A DNA stretch of 64,000 bases from CAVSRC01 sp963732845 (GTDB lineage Bacteria; Pseudomonadota; Alphaproteobacteria; Rhizobiales; Kaistiaceae): NCBI GenBank assembly GCA_963732845.1, contig CAVTBE010000004.1:1-64000 (forward strand), written 5' to 3'. The notes beneath the pieces are model-generated. The model was not told the origin of the DNA and ran no database searches. It was given only the letters and a program-made list of their open reading frames with translations. Position numbers and translations under genes: made by a program. Position 1 is the stretch's first letter. Every line of letters begins with the position of its first letter. Positions 14,762 to 24,311 of this stretch are shown here, piece after piece.

Positions 14762-15477
14762 ATGAAGGTTGGCATTGTGTCGTACTGGTTCAATCGCGGG
14801 CAGGCCACCGTCGGACGGCAGATCCGCTCGGTCTTCGACGATCTGGGCCACCAGACCTTTGTCCTGGCACGCCCAACAAAAGCAGCCTTCACGTATTCCA
14901 ATTTCGTTTCCGCCGAGGATTTGTGGAATCAGCCGCGGGTGACGCGCGCTTCCGCATACGAAGTGCCGATGCGCGAATATGTCGATTGGGTCGCGGAAAA
15001 CGCCATCGAGACGGTGTTCTTCTTCCAGAACTACCAGTTCACCGAGATCGCCGGGCTTCGGGCCCAGGGCGTGCGGACAATCGGATGTTTCGTCTGGGAA
15101 GATTTCGCGGCCGAACATGTCGGGCCGGCTCGGGAAGCCTTTGACGTCGTCTATTCGACGGCACGTTGCGAGCAGGAGCGCTATCACACGCTTGGCCTGG
15201 AAAGCCCCCGTGTACGATGGGGCTGCCATCCGGAAGTGGAAGCGTTTCGGGCAGAAAGGGAGAACCGGGGCCGGTCGTTTCTATTCATTGGCGGGTTCAT
15301 GTCTGCGCGCACCGGGTGATCGCGACCACCTGTTCCGATTGATTGCGACCGGTCGTTCCGATTGATTGCGACCACCTGTTCCGGGCGATCGCGACCAGTC
15401 TGTGGACGGGGGTGATGAGGACCGTTGGGTGATCTTCGAATCGGCATTGGCTCGGCTTCTTTCGAGAGGAGCCGGGG

Positions 15478-17013
15478 ATGCCTGGACAGAGATTACCCAT
15501 GCACAAGATCCGCGACGTGCTTCGGCTCAGCGCCGGCGGCATGTCCAAACGCAAGATTGCCGCGAGCCTTGGGGTCAGCCCGACGGCGGCCGGTGAGTGT
15601 ATTCGTCGAGCGCGGCGTGTTGGCCTTGGCTGGCCGCTGCCGGCGGACATGGCCGACGCGGCGCTGGAGAGCCGTCTCTACCCGCCGCCGGCGACCACGG
15701 CCAAGGATCAGCGGCCGCAGCCCGACTGGGTGAGGGTCCATCGCGAGCTGCGCCGGCCGGGCGTGACGCTGCAGTTGCTCTGGGAGGAGCATCGCGGCGC
15801 GCATCCGGAAGGATACGGCTATAGCCGCTTTTGTGAGCTGTATCGGGCCTGGGAAGGCCGGCTGTCGGCAACCATGCGGCAGACCCACGTCGCCGGCGAG
15901 CGCCTGTTCGTCGACTACGCCGGCACGACGATGGAAGTGATCGACGGGGCGACCGGCGAAGTGCTGACAGCGCAGCTGTTCGTCGCTGCCCTGGGCGCCT
16001 CCAACTATACCTATGCCGAGGCTACCTGGACGCAGGGTCTCGCCGACTGGATCGGCTCGCACACGCGCGCGTTCGGCTTTTTCGGCGGCGTTCCGGCGAT
16101 GGTGGTGTCCGACAATCTGAAGTCGGGCGTCAGCAAGGCGTGCTTCTACGAGCCGGCGGTGAACCGCACCTACGCCGAGATGGCGGCGCACTACGACACG
16201 GCCGTGGTGCCGGCGCGACCCTACAAGCCGCGTGACAAAGCCAAGGTCGAAGTCGCCGTGCAGGTGGCGACGCGCTGGATCATCGCCAAGCTGCGCAATC
16301 GCCGCTTCTTCTCGTTGGCCGAGCTGAACGAAGCGATCGCCGAGCTGGTCGCGCAGCTCAACAACCGCGTGACGCGGCATCTGGGGGCGAGCCGGCGGGA
16401 CCTGTTCGCGGCGTTGGAGCGATCGGCCCTCAAGCGACTTCCGGCCGAGCCCTACGTCTACGCCGAATGGAAGCAATGCCGGGTCGGCCTCGACTACCAC
16501 GTCGAGGTCGAGAAGCATTACTACTCGGTGCCGCACACGCTGCTGCGCGAGACGATGTGGGCGCGGATCACGGCGCGCACGGTCGAGCTGTTCCATCGCG
16601 GCAAGCGCGTCGCCGCGCATGTCCGCTCGTCGTCCAATCGCAAGCACACGACGGTGCGCGAGCACATGCCGTCGAGCCACCGGCGCTACGCCGATTGGAC
16701 GCCGGAACGCATCCAGCGGCAGGCCGGCGAGATCGGCCCGAAGACCTCGGCACTGGTCGAGATCATCCTGCGCGAGCGATCGCACCCCGAGCAGGGGTTC
16801 CGCGCCTGTATCGGCATCCTGCGGCACGCCAGGAGTTTTGGCGGTGAGCGCCTGGAGGCTGCCTGTGACCGGGCCCTCGCGATTGGAGCCCGCTCCTACA
16901 CCTCCGTCACCTCGATCCTGAAGACCAACCTCGATCGCAAACGGCTCGCACCCGCCACGGACGGGCCGGCGATAGCCCACGACAACATCCGTGGCCCCGG
17001 TTACTTCCACTGA
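15478..17013 (+). CDS. istA: IS21-family transposase IstA
   Basis: 511 residues; the start ATG follows GAGAGGAGCCGGGG. The N-terminal HTH (residues about 18-40, GMSKRKIAASLGVSPTAAG) is followed by the integrase core with Asp146 (FVDYAG), Asp212 (VSDNLKSG) and Glu258 (KAKVEVAV). A Mu-type C-terminal domain follows (VEVEKHYYSVPHTLL). The last 38 codons are repeated at 8122. It is intact and coupled to istB 14 bp downstream. A long antisense frame over this gene is a shadow. Confidence 0.95.
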   Translation: MPGQRLPMHKIRDVLRLSAGGMSKRKIAASLGVSPTAAGECIRRARRVGLGWPLPADMADAALESRLYPPPATTAKDQRPQPDWVRVHRELRRPGVTLQLLWEEHRGAHPEGYGYSRFCELYRAWEGRLSATMRQTHVAGERLFVDYAGTTMEVIDGATGEVLTAQLFVAALGASNYTYAEATWTQGLADWIGSHTRAFGFFGGVPAMVVSDNLKSGVSKACFYEPAVNRTYAEMAAHYDTAVVPARPYKPRDKAKVEVAVQVATRWIIAKLRNRRFFSLAELNEAIAELVAQLNNRVTRHLGASRRDLFAALERSALKRLPAEPYVYAEWKQCRVGLDYHVEVEKHYYSVPHTLLRETMWARITARTVELFHRGKRVAAHVRSSSNRKHTTVREHMPSSHRRYADWTPERIQRQAGEIGPKTSALVEIILRERSHPEQGFRACIGILRHARSFGGERLEAACDRALAIGARSYTSVTSILKTNLDRKRLAPATDGPAIAHDNIRGPGYFH

Positions 17014-17028
17014 GGAGAAGACACCCAA
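16899..17028 (+). repeat. 130-bp segment repeated exactly at 8122-8251
   Basis: Internal istA 3' end and istA-istB spacer of the IS21 element; identical to the isolated copy near the VanZ-like fragment. Confidence 0.9.
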
Positions 17029-17813
17029 TGCTGACCCATCCTACCATCGACCAGCTCAGAGCCCTCAAGCTCGACGGCATGGCCGACGCCTTCGTCGAAC
17101 TCCAGGCTCAGGACAATGCGGCCGATCTGGCGCACGCCGAATGGCTGGCTCTGTTGCTCGACCGCGAGGCGGCAACCCGCAACACCAAGCGCTTCCAGAG
17201 CCGGCTGCGCAGCGCCAGGCTGCGTCACGGCCAGGCGTCGATCGAGGACGTCGACTACCGAACCCCGCGCCGGCTCGACAAGGCGCTGTTCCAGCAACTC
17301 GCCACCGGCCGCTGGATCACCGAGCACCGCAACCTGCTGGTCACCGGGCCCTGCGGCGTCGGCAAGTCGTGGTTATCATGCGCGCTGGCCCACAAGGCGT
17401 GCCGCGACGGGTACACCGTCCACTACGCCCGCGTGCCGCGCCTGTTTGCCGATCTCGAGCTGGCGCACGGCGATGGCCGCTTCGCCAAGCTGTTCCGCAC
17501 CCTGGTCAAGACCGATCTCCTGATCCTCGACGACTGGGGCCCCGATCGTCTCTCGGCCAATCAGCGGCGCGACCTGATGGAGATCGTCGAGGATCGCTAC
17601 GGCCGCGGCTCGACACTCATCACCAGCCAACTGCCGACCGACACCTGGCACCAGGTCATCGGTGAGCCGACTTTCGCCGATGCCATCCTCGATCGCATCG
17701 TTCACAACGCCTACCAGCTTGCCCTCGACGGCCCGTCGATGCGCAAGATCCAGGCTGGCGAGACGGAAACGGCGCTGCCGGGCGCCGACCTCAACAACCT
17801 ACCCAATGCTTGA
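17028..17813 (+). CDS. istB: IS21 transposition helper ATPase IstB
   Basis: 261 residues. The IstB N-terminal region (LRALKLDGMADAFVELQAQ) is followed by a AAA+ core with Walker A GPCGVGKS (107-114) and Walker B LLILDD (164-169), and the sensor region STLITSQLPTDTWHQVIGEPTFADAILDRIVHNA. Full length and uninterrupted, unlike the istB at 158-885. It acts with IstA in target selection and strand transfer. Confidence 0.95.
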   Translation: MLTHPTIDQLRALKLDGMADAFVELQAQDNAADLAHAEWLALLLDREAATRNTKRFQSRLRSARLRHGQASIEDVDYRTPRRLDKALFQQLATGRWITEHRNLLVTGPCGVGKSWLSCALAHKACRDGYTVHYARVPRLFADLELAHGDGRFAKLFRTLVKTDLLILDDWGPDRLSANQRRDLMEIVEDRYGRGSTLITSQLPTDTWHQVIGEPTFADAILDRIVHNAYQLALDGPSMRKIQAGETETALPGADLNNLPNA

Positions 17814-18546
17814 CGAGGCCCGCTAACACTGACATCAGCAAAAGCATCCAACGGCGCCCTCACCATCCGCGCCACACTGGTCGCGATCGATCGGAATAGG
17901 TGGTCGCGATGCGTCGGAATGGGTGGTCGCGATCGTCGGAATGCGCAGTTCATGTCGGAGCGGAAGCCGACGCTTGCGGCCGTGTCGGCGTTTCACGCCT
18001 TGAGCGCCCCGGATGTGGAGCTCGTCCTCAAGGCGCAGCGTGCGCTGACACGCTCGGATTTCGTCATCCCCGAGACCATGTCGGATCTGACCACCAGGCG
18101 ACGCGCCATTTTGGGCGATGACAGCATCCTGCGCAGCGATCCGCGGATCAGGGTGGTCACCGACGATCTTGGCATGAAGGACTACATGACACTGTTCGGC
18201 GAGGCGGACGTTTCGCTGGCCCCGGCTCGCTGGGAAGGGCTGGGCATGCATCTGTTCGAGGCGCAGTCCCTCGCGGTGCCGACGATCAGCTGCAACATCC
18301 CGCCAATCAACGAGATCATACAAGACGGCGTGAACGGGCTTCTGGTGGAGTGCAGGGCAATCGGGACGCGGAAGAACGGCCTGACGGCCTACGAACCGCC
18401 GGTCGAGGCGCTCCGTGCAGCCATGTCCCGCTTGTCCGACCCGCACTTTGCCCGGGAGCTTGCCGAGGGCACGGCGGAAATCCGCCGTATCCGGCGCTGG
18501 GACGTTACGCGCGAGGATTATGCCAGCCTGCTGAGCTATTGAACGT

Positions 18547-18569
18547 GCCGCCCTTCGGGGCGGCGTTTT
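18547..18569 (+). terminator. Rho-independent terminator of the glycosyltransferase gene
   Basis: GCCGCCC TTCG GGGCGGC followed by GTTTTC, four bases after the stop at 18542. Confidence 0.75.
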
Positions 18570-18636
18570 CGTTCGGGCTGCTGCCATCGGCGGGCTTCGA
18601 TCCGGCGCAATCGTCTGCTAAGGGACGCGCGGGATC

Positions 18637-20205
18637 GTGACGGGATTGCTTCGGCGGGAACCTTCATTGACGACGATAACCGGTGGACACGGCGTCGGCA
18701 CGACGTTGGACGAAACGCAGTCGGCCACCCGTCTGGTGATTGCCCTCATCCTTGCCGGTACGGCGATCCGGCTGGCGCTGGCCGGGGTCACCGGGCTGGG
18801 TATGGACAAGTCCTATTCGGTCGGCAGCGCGCGGCAGTTCATGCTGAGCTATGTCGACCATGCGCCGCTGCACTACTGGGTGGTGGGGCTGGCCATGCGC
18901 CTCTTGCACAGCGAGGCGTCGCTGGTCGTACGGCTGCCTTCAATCCTGTTCTTCGCCGGCTCGACCTGGCTGATGTATCGCCTGACGGCGCGGCTTTTTG
19001 GCGCGCGGGCCGGCCTATGGGCGGCCACCGCGCTCAACATCGCACCGATCCTGACGCTGGTGGATGCGAGCTGGGTGCTGCCCGAAGGGCCGGTGATGTT
19101 CTTCATGCTGGCGACGGCCAGTGTGGTTGCCGCGATCCTCTTCGAGGACCCCGCGGTCAAGCGCCCGCTCTTGTGGTGGCTCGCCGCCGGCGCCCTCGGC
19201 GGGCTGGCTCTGCTGTCGAAATATACCGGCGTCTTCGTCTTCGTCGGGGTGCTGGCCTATGTGCTCACAGTGCCTGGCGCCCGCCGGCATCTGGCGACGC
19301 CGGGGCCGTGGCTGGCCGCGCTTCTTGCCTTCATCATCTTTTCGCCGGCGCTCTACTGGAACCTGCAGCACAGCGACGTCGGCTTCACGTTCCAGACGCG
19401 GCGCCTACCGGTCGGCGGCGCCATGCATCCGCTCTGGTTCCTGGAATTCCTCGGCGGGCAGGCGCTCTATCTTTTCCCGCTTCTCTTCGTGCCCTTCGCC
19501 ATGGCGCTGTGGCGGGCTCTCAGGGCCGGCCGGCGCGAGCCGCGCGGCTGGCTGATCGCGCTCATCGCGGTCGGCCCGATCCTGCTCTTCAATGCCGTCA
19601 GCCTGTTCGCCCACAGCCTGCCGCACTGGCCGATGCCGGGCTGGGTGTTCACGATCGTCCTGTTCGGTCGCGATGCGGCGGCACTTGCCGCGGCGCGGCC
19701 GCACTTCGCCCGCCGCTACATGGCGTGGTCGGCGGGGCTCGTCGCCGTGATTCTGGCGGCGCTGACCTGGCAGACGCTGCGCGGCGGGCTGATCCCGGCC
19801 TCGGCGGATCCACGCGTCGACGTCACCCTCGACCTCATCGACTGGCGGGGCTTGCGGCCGGCGCTGGCGGAGCGCGGCCTGCTGGGGCCGGACGCGGTCG
19901 TCGCCTCGCCGATCTGGATGACTGCCGGCAAGGTGAGCTACGCTCTGGGGCCGGACATTCCGGTCATCTGCGCCTGCGGCGATCCTCAGCAGTTCCGCTA
20001 TCGCTACGACCAGACCCGATGGAACGGCCGCGACATGCCGGTGATCGTGCCGCAGGAGCCGGGCAATGAGCGACTGTGGACCATCGCAGCGGGCTTTTTC
20101 GACCAACTCGACCCATTGCCGCCGATCGAAATCAAACGCGCCGGCAAGACGGCGCTCGTCCTCGAGGTGAGAATGGGGCGCAACCTGCACCTGCCGTCCC
20201 GTTGA
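18637..20205 (+). CDS. GT39/ArnT-like membrane glycosyltransferase
   Basis: 522 residues from GTG 18637; a TTG about 30 bp downstream is an alternative. About 10 membrane helices occupy residues 30-390. The PMT/ArnT-type signature loop is near the N-terminus (GMDKSYSVGSARQFMLSYVDHAPLHYW). LLSKYTGVFVF and SPALYWNLQHSDVGFTFQTRR follow, and a periplasmic C-terminal domain ends at LHLPSR. Such enzymes transfer sugars from polyprenyl-phosphate donors to lipid A, glycans or proteins. It lies 95 bp after the disrupted GT4 gene but behind its terminator, so it probably has its own promoter. The acceptor is unknown. Confidence 0.85.
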   Translation: MTGLLRREPSLTTITGGHGVGTTLDETQSATRLVIALILAGTAIRLALAGVTGLGMDKSYSVGSARQFMLSYVDHAPLHYWVVGLAMRLLHSEASLVVRLPSILFFAGSTWLMYRLTARLFGARAGLWAATALNIAPILTLVDASWVLPEGPVMFFMLATASVVAAILFEDPAVKRPLLWWLAAGALGGLALLSKYTGVFVFVGVLAYVLTVPGARRHLATPGPWLAALLAFIIFSPALYWNLQHSDVGFTFQTRRLPVGGAMHPLWFLEFLGGQALYLFPLLFVPFAMALWRALRAGRREPRGWLIALIAVGPILLFNAVSLFAHSLPHWPMPGWVFTIVLFGRDAAALAAARPHFARRYMAWSAGLVAVILAALTWQTLRGGLIPASADPRVDVTLDLIDWRGLRPALAERGLLGPDAVVASPIWMTAGKVSYALGPDIPVICACGDPQQFRYRYDQTRWNGRDMPVIVPQEPGNERLWTIAAGFFDQLDPLPPIEIKRAGKTALVLEVRMGRNLHLPSR

Positions 20206-20282
20206 GGCGAAAATACTCGGTTCGCCAAGGCGATTTCACCTTCAAATGACCGTCGCAAAGGTCTATATGAAGGCCGCGAACG

Positions 20283-20304
20283 ACGGGCCCGCGGGCCCGT
20301 TTTT
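20283..20304 (+). terminator. Palindrome with T-tract after the GT39 gene
   Basis: ACGGGCCCGCGGGCCCGT is a perfect 18-bp palindrome followed by TTTT, 78 bp after the GT39 stop and 3 bp before the tRNA. It probably ends the upstream transcript; it could also be part of the tRNA leader. Confidence 0.5.
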
Positions 20305-20306
20305 GA

Positions 20307-20383
<77 letters not shown>

Positions 20384-20388
20384 GTTTC

Positions 20389-20418
20389 AAAGGGACCCGC
20401 CGAAAGACGGGTCCCTTT
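20389..20418 (+). terminator. Terminator of tRNA-fMet
   Basis: Perfect 11-bp stem AAAGGGACCCG / CGGGTCCCTTT six bases after the tRNA CCA. Confidence 0.8.
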
Positions 20419-20721
20419 GCATTTGTGGGTGGCGGGGATCTGGATCCTCTCGGGGGGGCGGCCAGGCCTGCCGCAGGCAGGTGCCGCGGGGCAGGCGCGA
20501 CAAATTCTGCCTCCGCAATCAATCTTGTGGACTGTTTGAAATCGCCGCCCTTCCGGGGCGGCTTTTTTGTTTGCGCGGAAGGAACGCGCCTCAAATCCGG
20601 GGGAAACGCCGAGGCGCAGGTCAACGGGTCGTCGACCGTCAGTGCCGAAGCAAGAGAACCGCCGAGCACGGCTGTGGGGCGTGAACGATCGCCGTTCAGG
20701 CGGGATAGCGCGCTCGGTACG
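20419..20721. other. Intergenic stretch with one orphan terminator-like hairpin
   Basis: No gene recognised. GCCGCCC TTCCG GGGCGGC followed by TTTTTT (20544-20568) is a textbook plus-strand terminator without an obvious gene before it, so an unannotated short transcript after the tRNA (about 20420-20540) is possible. The remainder shows nothing. Confidence 0.5.
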
Positions 20722-21387
20722 TCAATGGAGCAGGCACGTCAGGCTCTCATACGCCTGATTGAGGTCGTCCCGCATCGCGGCGCGGGCGAGCCGTTTGTCT
20801 CCGGCCGAAAGTGCGTCGAACAGTTGCTGGTGAAAGCGGTTCGAAATCGTAAAATTGCCCAACTCGCGGAGGAGATGGAGATAAGGACTGACCTGCAGCC
20901 AAAGCCGTTCCATGATTCCGTATAGTGTCGGCGACTGCGCCTGGCGGTAAATACAGAAATGGAAGCCGTAATTAGCTTCGATGTACAGTTTGGTATCGTT
21001 CTTATTCTGGGCCTCAAGCAGCTTGGAAAAATACGTTTCCAGTTCTTTGATGAAGCGAGCGTCGGTTCTTTCAGCTGCCCACTCCGCTGCAATCGTGTCC
21101 ACTTCCAGTCGAACCCGACGAAGATCGTCGAGGCGCTCCCGTGTGAGTTCGGGGATGCCGATCGTTCTTCCCGACAAGACGCTGACCGCCCCAGCGGCCG
21201 AAAGCCGCGTCAACGCCTCACGAACAGGCATGGGACTGACACCGAAAGCCTTTGCCAGGCTCGCAACGGCAATCTTTTCACCGGGCGCGATGCCGCCCTG
21301 GAGAATGAGTTCACACAGGCGACTGAAGACGCTGCCTTGCAAAGTTTCGCGCCGCAAAGGTGTAACTTGTGCATTCAAGTCCGTCAT
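20722..21387 (-). CDS. GntR-family (FCD) transcriptional regulator
   Basis: 221 residues from ATG 21387. The winged helix is at residues about 15-80 (GSVFSRLCELILQGGIAPGEKIAVASLAKAFGVSPMPVREAL). An FCD effector domain follows (about 90-215) with the metal-binding pattern: Asp/Glu-rich RLEVDTIAAEWA, and histidines in GFHFCIYR and RFHQQLFDAL. It is divergent from the sugar-type ABC transporter and catabolic operon and is most likely their effector-responsive repressor. A quasi-palindrome at 21469-21486 is a candidate operator. Confidence 0.9.
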   Translation of the reverse strand: MTDLNAQVTPLRRETLQGSVFSRLCELILQGGIAPGEKIAVASLAKAFGVSPMPVREALTRLSAAGAVSVLSGRTIGIPELTRERLDDLRRVRLEVDTIAAEWAAERTDARFIKELETYFSKLLEAQNKNDTKLYIEANYGFHFCIYRQAQSPTLYGIMERLWLQVSPYLHLLRELGNFTISNRFHQQLFDALSAGDKRLARAAMRDDLNQAYESLTCLLH

Positions 21388-21468
21388 TTCGGTGTCTGCC
21401 TACCCGCTTGGCCAGGTGCGCTTAACACCAGCATTAAGCGGAAATCGGCACAAGCGAAAGCCCCTATT

Positions 21469-21486
21469 GATTTTTGATCAAAGATC
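21469..21486. promoter_or_regulatory. Candidate operator of the GntR regulator
   Basis: Quasi-palindrome GATTTTTGATCAAAGATC (arms GAT/ATC around TTTGATCAAA) in the 162-bp divergent intergenic region, 64 bp before the binding-protein start. Short AT-rich palindromes here are typical GntR targets. Confidence 0.5.
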
Positions 21487-21549
21487 TCGGATAGTCCGCG
21501 CCATCGGCGTCGGAGAGGTTCAAACAGGGACGCCGGAGGGAGAAGCAAT

Positions 21550-22671
21550 ATGAAGGGAATGATGAAGGCCCTGGCCCTTGCTGCCGGGGTTAGCTGTGTG
21601 CTGACGATGGGCGCTCAAGCGGCGGACCAGAAGTTCAAGATCTTCTTGTCGATGAGCTATATCGGCAACGACTGGCAAGCTGAGGCCGCCAACATGGTCA
21701 AGGCGCTTGCATCGTCCAAGGACTATGCCGACAAGGTGGACCTGCAAATTCAGGTGGCCGGCACCAACGCACAGCGCCAGATCCAGCAGATCAACGCCAT
21801 GGTCCAGGCCGGCGCGGATGCGATCATCGTCTATCCGATCTCGCCCACGGCATTGAACCAAGTCGTCAAGAACGCCTGTGCCAAGGGCGTTACCATCTTT
21901 GCGTATGACTCCGAGATCACCGAGCCTTGCGCATACAATGTCACCATCGATCAGACCGATGCCGGCCGCAAGATTGCCCAGTGGCTGGCGGACGAAATCG
22001 GCGGCAAGGGCAATGTGGTGATGATCGAGGGCGTCCCCGGCACGTCGGTCGACATTCAGCGCACCAAAGGTGCCAAGGAAGTCTTTGACAAATATCCCGA
22101 CATCAAAGTCATCGGTGAACTGACCGGCATGTGGAGCCAGGCTGTGGCCCGCACGGAAATGTCGAAGTTCATGGCTACGCGCAAATGGGACGACATCGCC
22201 GGGGTTTGGGCCCAGGTCGGTTGCTACACGGTAAGCTCGATGGAGCTCGAAGCGGGCCTGGAACCGAGCCAGCTCAAGCCGTGCGCCGGCGAGAGCGAAA
22301 ATGGTAGCCGCATCCAGATGCTGCCGGTTGGCACGGAAGTCGAAGGAATGGACGGAACCTACAAGCCGGAAGGCGTGAAGGGCATCACCTATGCCGCCAT
22401 GCCCTTCACCGGTGCGCTGGCGCTCAAGCTGGCCGTGGCCAAGCTCGAAGGTGCCAAGGACACTCCCCAGTACACCATCGTTCCCCAGAAGTACGTGACC
22501 AACGAATCCATCAAGCTTTGCGAGGTTGGTTCGTGGGAAGAGATGAAGCAAGGCTGCAACGTCTTCAAGCCTGCCATCGTCACCAATCCCGGATGGTATG
22601 CCCAGATCTTCTACCAGGATCTGCCGCAGATCGGTCTGAACGCCGCTTTGTTCGGACAGCCTGAGTACTAG
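21550..22671 (+). CDS. Ribose-type ABC transporter periplasmic binding protein
   Basis: 373 residues with a Sec signal peptide (MKGMMKALALAAGVSCVLTMGAQA, cleavage about 24/25). It has the Peripla_BP_4/RbsB fold: SMSYIGNDWQAEAANMVKAL, QIQQINAMVQAGADAIIVYPISP, GVTIFAYDSEI, GKGNVVMIEGVPGTSVDIQR. The second half carries cysteine pairs not typical of RbsB. It is the first gene of the transporter; a GGAGGG ribosome site precedes it. The ligand cannot be read from sequence; the context suggests a sugar or a deoxy-sugar acid. Confidence 0.9.
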   Translation: MKGMMKALALAAGVSCVLTMGAQAADQKFKIFLSMSYIGNDWQAEAANMVKALASSKDYADKVDLQIQVAGTNAQRQIQQINAMVQAGADAIIVYPISPTALNQVVKNACAKGVTIFAYDSEITEPCAYNVTIDQTDAGRKIAQWLADEIGGKGNVVMIEGVPGTSVDIQRTKGAKEVFDKYPDIKVIGELTGMWSQAVARTEMSKFMATRKWDDIAGVWAQVGCYTVSSMELEAGLEPSQLKPCAGESENGSRIQMLPVGTEVEGMDGTYKPEGVKGITYAAMPFTGALALKLAVAKLEGAKDTPQYTIVPQKYVTNESIKLCEVGSWEEMKQGCNVFKPAIVTNPGWYAQIFYQDLPQIGLNAALFGQPEY

Positions 22672-22748
22672 GAAAAGGTGTGCCGGCCGGACAGACCTCC
22701 CGTCCGGCCGGCACCCTTGTTCTGCGGCCACTCATCCGGATCAAATCG

Positions 22749-24311
22749 ATGTCCATTCCAAGTCGACCGCCGGCCATTGAGCTGGTCGGCACCTCAAAGG
22801 CCTTTGGCGCGACGAAAGCCGTCGACGACGTCAGCTTTGAGATTGAAGTCGGTACCGTCCATGCGCTCCTAGGCGAAAACGGCGCCGGCAAATCAACAAC
22901 CATGAAGCTGCTCTCGGGGCTGATCGCGCCCGACACCGGCACCATCAAGATCCACGGTCAGACGATGCGGCTCCGTTCGCCGCGCGATGCACACCGCGCC
23001 GGCATCCAGACCGCGTTCCAGGAACTGACGCTGGTGCCCGACCTGACCGTTCTCGAAAACATGGTCATCCCGAATCCGCCGATCAATCTGGTGGGAACGC
23101 TGAACAAGGCACTCGCCGCGCGCGAGATTGCACAGCACTTCAAGAGCATCGGCCTGGAAGACGTCGATCTGGATGCCTATGCCGGCGATCTCGACCTCGC
23201 CTTGCGGCAGAAGATCGAGATCGCGCGCGCTGTCTACCGCAAGCCGCAAATCCTTCTGCTCGACGAGCCGACTTCCGCGCTCTCGCAGGGCGATGTTGTT
23301 TGGCTCGGCAAGATCATCGCAAACGTCAAAGCCCAGGGAACGACGATCCTTTTCATCACGCATCGCATGCCGGAGGTTCGCCAGTTCTGCGACCGGCTGA
23401 CGATCTTGCGCAACGGCCAGCATATCGTGACCAGCGATATCGGCTCCATCACCGATGACGAGGTCGTCGAGAAGATTATCGGCCGTTCGATTGCCCAGAC
23501 CTTTCCGCCCAAACCGACCGACGGCGCGTGGCGCAATGCCGAACCGGTGCTCGAGCTGGAGAACGTGTCGGCAGGCGCGAAACTGCGGGGCGTCGATCTC
23601 GATCTGCGGCCGGGCGAAATACATGGCGTCGCCGCACTCCAGGGAATGGGACAGCTCGACCTGTTCTCAGCATGTTTCGGCGCGACGTCCATTCATTCGG
23701 GCGCGTTGAAGGTCGATGGCAAGGCGGTTCACCTGACATCGCCGGCGGATGCGCTTCATCCATCAATACGCATTGGCCTGCTGCCGGCGGAACGAAAGAC
23801 GCAGGGCCTTTTCCTGAAGCTCAACGGAACCACGAATGCCAGCCTGCCCGTGATCGATCAATTCAGCCATTTGGGCGTGCTCGATCTGGTCAAGGAAGAG
23901 GCAGCGGCTCGCCTTGCCTTCAGCGCCGTGGAAGTTGCCGATCATGCAACCTACACGGCTGTCGGGGAGTTTTCGGGGGGAAATCAGCAAAAGATCGCCG
24001 TTGCCAAATGGATCCTTGCCGAAAGCCGGATCTTGTTGCTGTTCGATCCGACGCGCGGCATCGACGTCGGCACCAAGCATCAATTCTACAACCTGATGCG
24101 AGACTTCGCCAACGCGGGCGGGGCGATCCTGTTGCACTCCACGGAAATCCCGGAACTCGTCAATCTGTGCGACCGCATCTCGGTGCTTTACGACGGCAAG
24201 GTCGTGGCGCGCCTCGATGACAATGAAATCAGCGAAGTAGCCGTGATGCGGGCGGCTCTGGGCGGGTCACGGAGCGACAACACGCCTGAGCTGAATGGGA
24301 GGTCGGCCTGA
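22749..24311 (+). CDS. Sugar ABC transporter ATP-binding protein, two ABC domains
   Basis: 520 residues from ATG 22749, with an RbsA/MglA-type tandem. Domain 1 has Walker A GENGAGKST (42-50), a degenerate signature (DLALRQKIEIARAV) and Walker B ILLLDEPTSAL (about 168-178). Domain 2 has a degenerate P-loop (ALQGMGQLDL, about 296-305), a good signature FSGGNQQK (408-415) and an altered Walker B (LLLFDPTRGID) with Phe-Asp in place of Asp-Glu. One functional and one degenerate site is common in carbohydrate importers of this family. The stop overlaps the permease start (TGATG). Confidence 0.92.
   Translation: MSIPSRPPAIELVGTSKAFGATKAVDDVSFEIEVGTVHALLGENGAGKSTTMKLLSGLIAPDTGTIKIHGQTMRLRSPRDAHRAGIQTAFQELTLVPDLTVLENMVIPNPPINLVGTLNKALAAREIAQHFKSIGLEDVDLDAYAGDLDLALRQKIEIARAVYRKPQILLLDEPTSALSQGDVVWLGKIIANVKAQGTTILFITHRMPEVRQFCDRLTILRNGQHIVTSDIGSITDDEVVEKIIGRSIAQTFPPKPTDGAWRNAEPVLELENVSAGAKLRGVDLDLRPGEIHGVAALQGMGQLDLFSACFGATSIHSGALKVDGKAVHLTSPADALHPSIRIGLLPAERKTQGLFLKLNGTTNASLPVIDQFSHLGVLDLVKEEAAARLAFSAVEVADHATYTAVGEFSGGNQQKIAVAKWILAESRILLLFDPTRGIDVGTKHQFYNLMRDFANAGGAILLHSTEIPELVNLCDRISVLYDGKVVARLDDNEISEVAVMRAALGGSRSDNTPELNGRSA

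Larger units (their letters stand above)
15304..17947 (+). mobile_element. Complete IS21-family element, 2644 bp
   Basis: It begins TGCGCGCACC and ends ...GAATGCGCA. The ends share multiple repeats of the type GATCGCGACCACC (left at about 15318-15400, right at about 17878-17935). It is flanked by a 9-bp direct duplication GTTCATGTC (15295-15303 and 17948-17956), inside a glycosyltransferase gene. istA and istB are both open, so the element looks competent. A 130-bp segment of it (16899-17028) recurs exactly at 8122-8251. Confidence 0.93.
14762..18542 (+). pseudogene. GT4-type glycosyltransferase, interrupted by IS21
   Basis: The 5' part (14762-15303) begins MKVGIVSYWFNRGQATVGRQI and ends at FIGGFMS. 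The 3' part (17957-18542) continues ERKPTLAAV through the donor-binding block WEGLGMHLFEAQSLAVPTIS (the E-x7-E motif of GT4 retaining glycosyltransferases) to LLSY-stop. Removing the IS21 and one copy of its duplicated GTTCATGTC gives one open frame of 375 residues. The enzyme would transfer a sugar from a nucleotide donor to a glycan; the acceptor is unknown. It lies just ahead of a GT39-type gene, suggesting a small envelope-glycan locus now disabled. Confidence 0.88.

Noticed and set aside
15304..15420. Tandem GATCGCGACCACC-type repeats, at first sight CRISPR- or iteron-like
   Set aside because: They are the multiple terminal repeats of the IS21 element and recur inverted at its other end; no regular spacers or cas genes exist in the window.
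15493..17028. Leftward frame fully overlapping the second istA
   Set aside because: Shadow of istA; composition Arg/His-rich, no domain.
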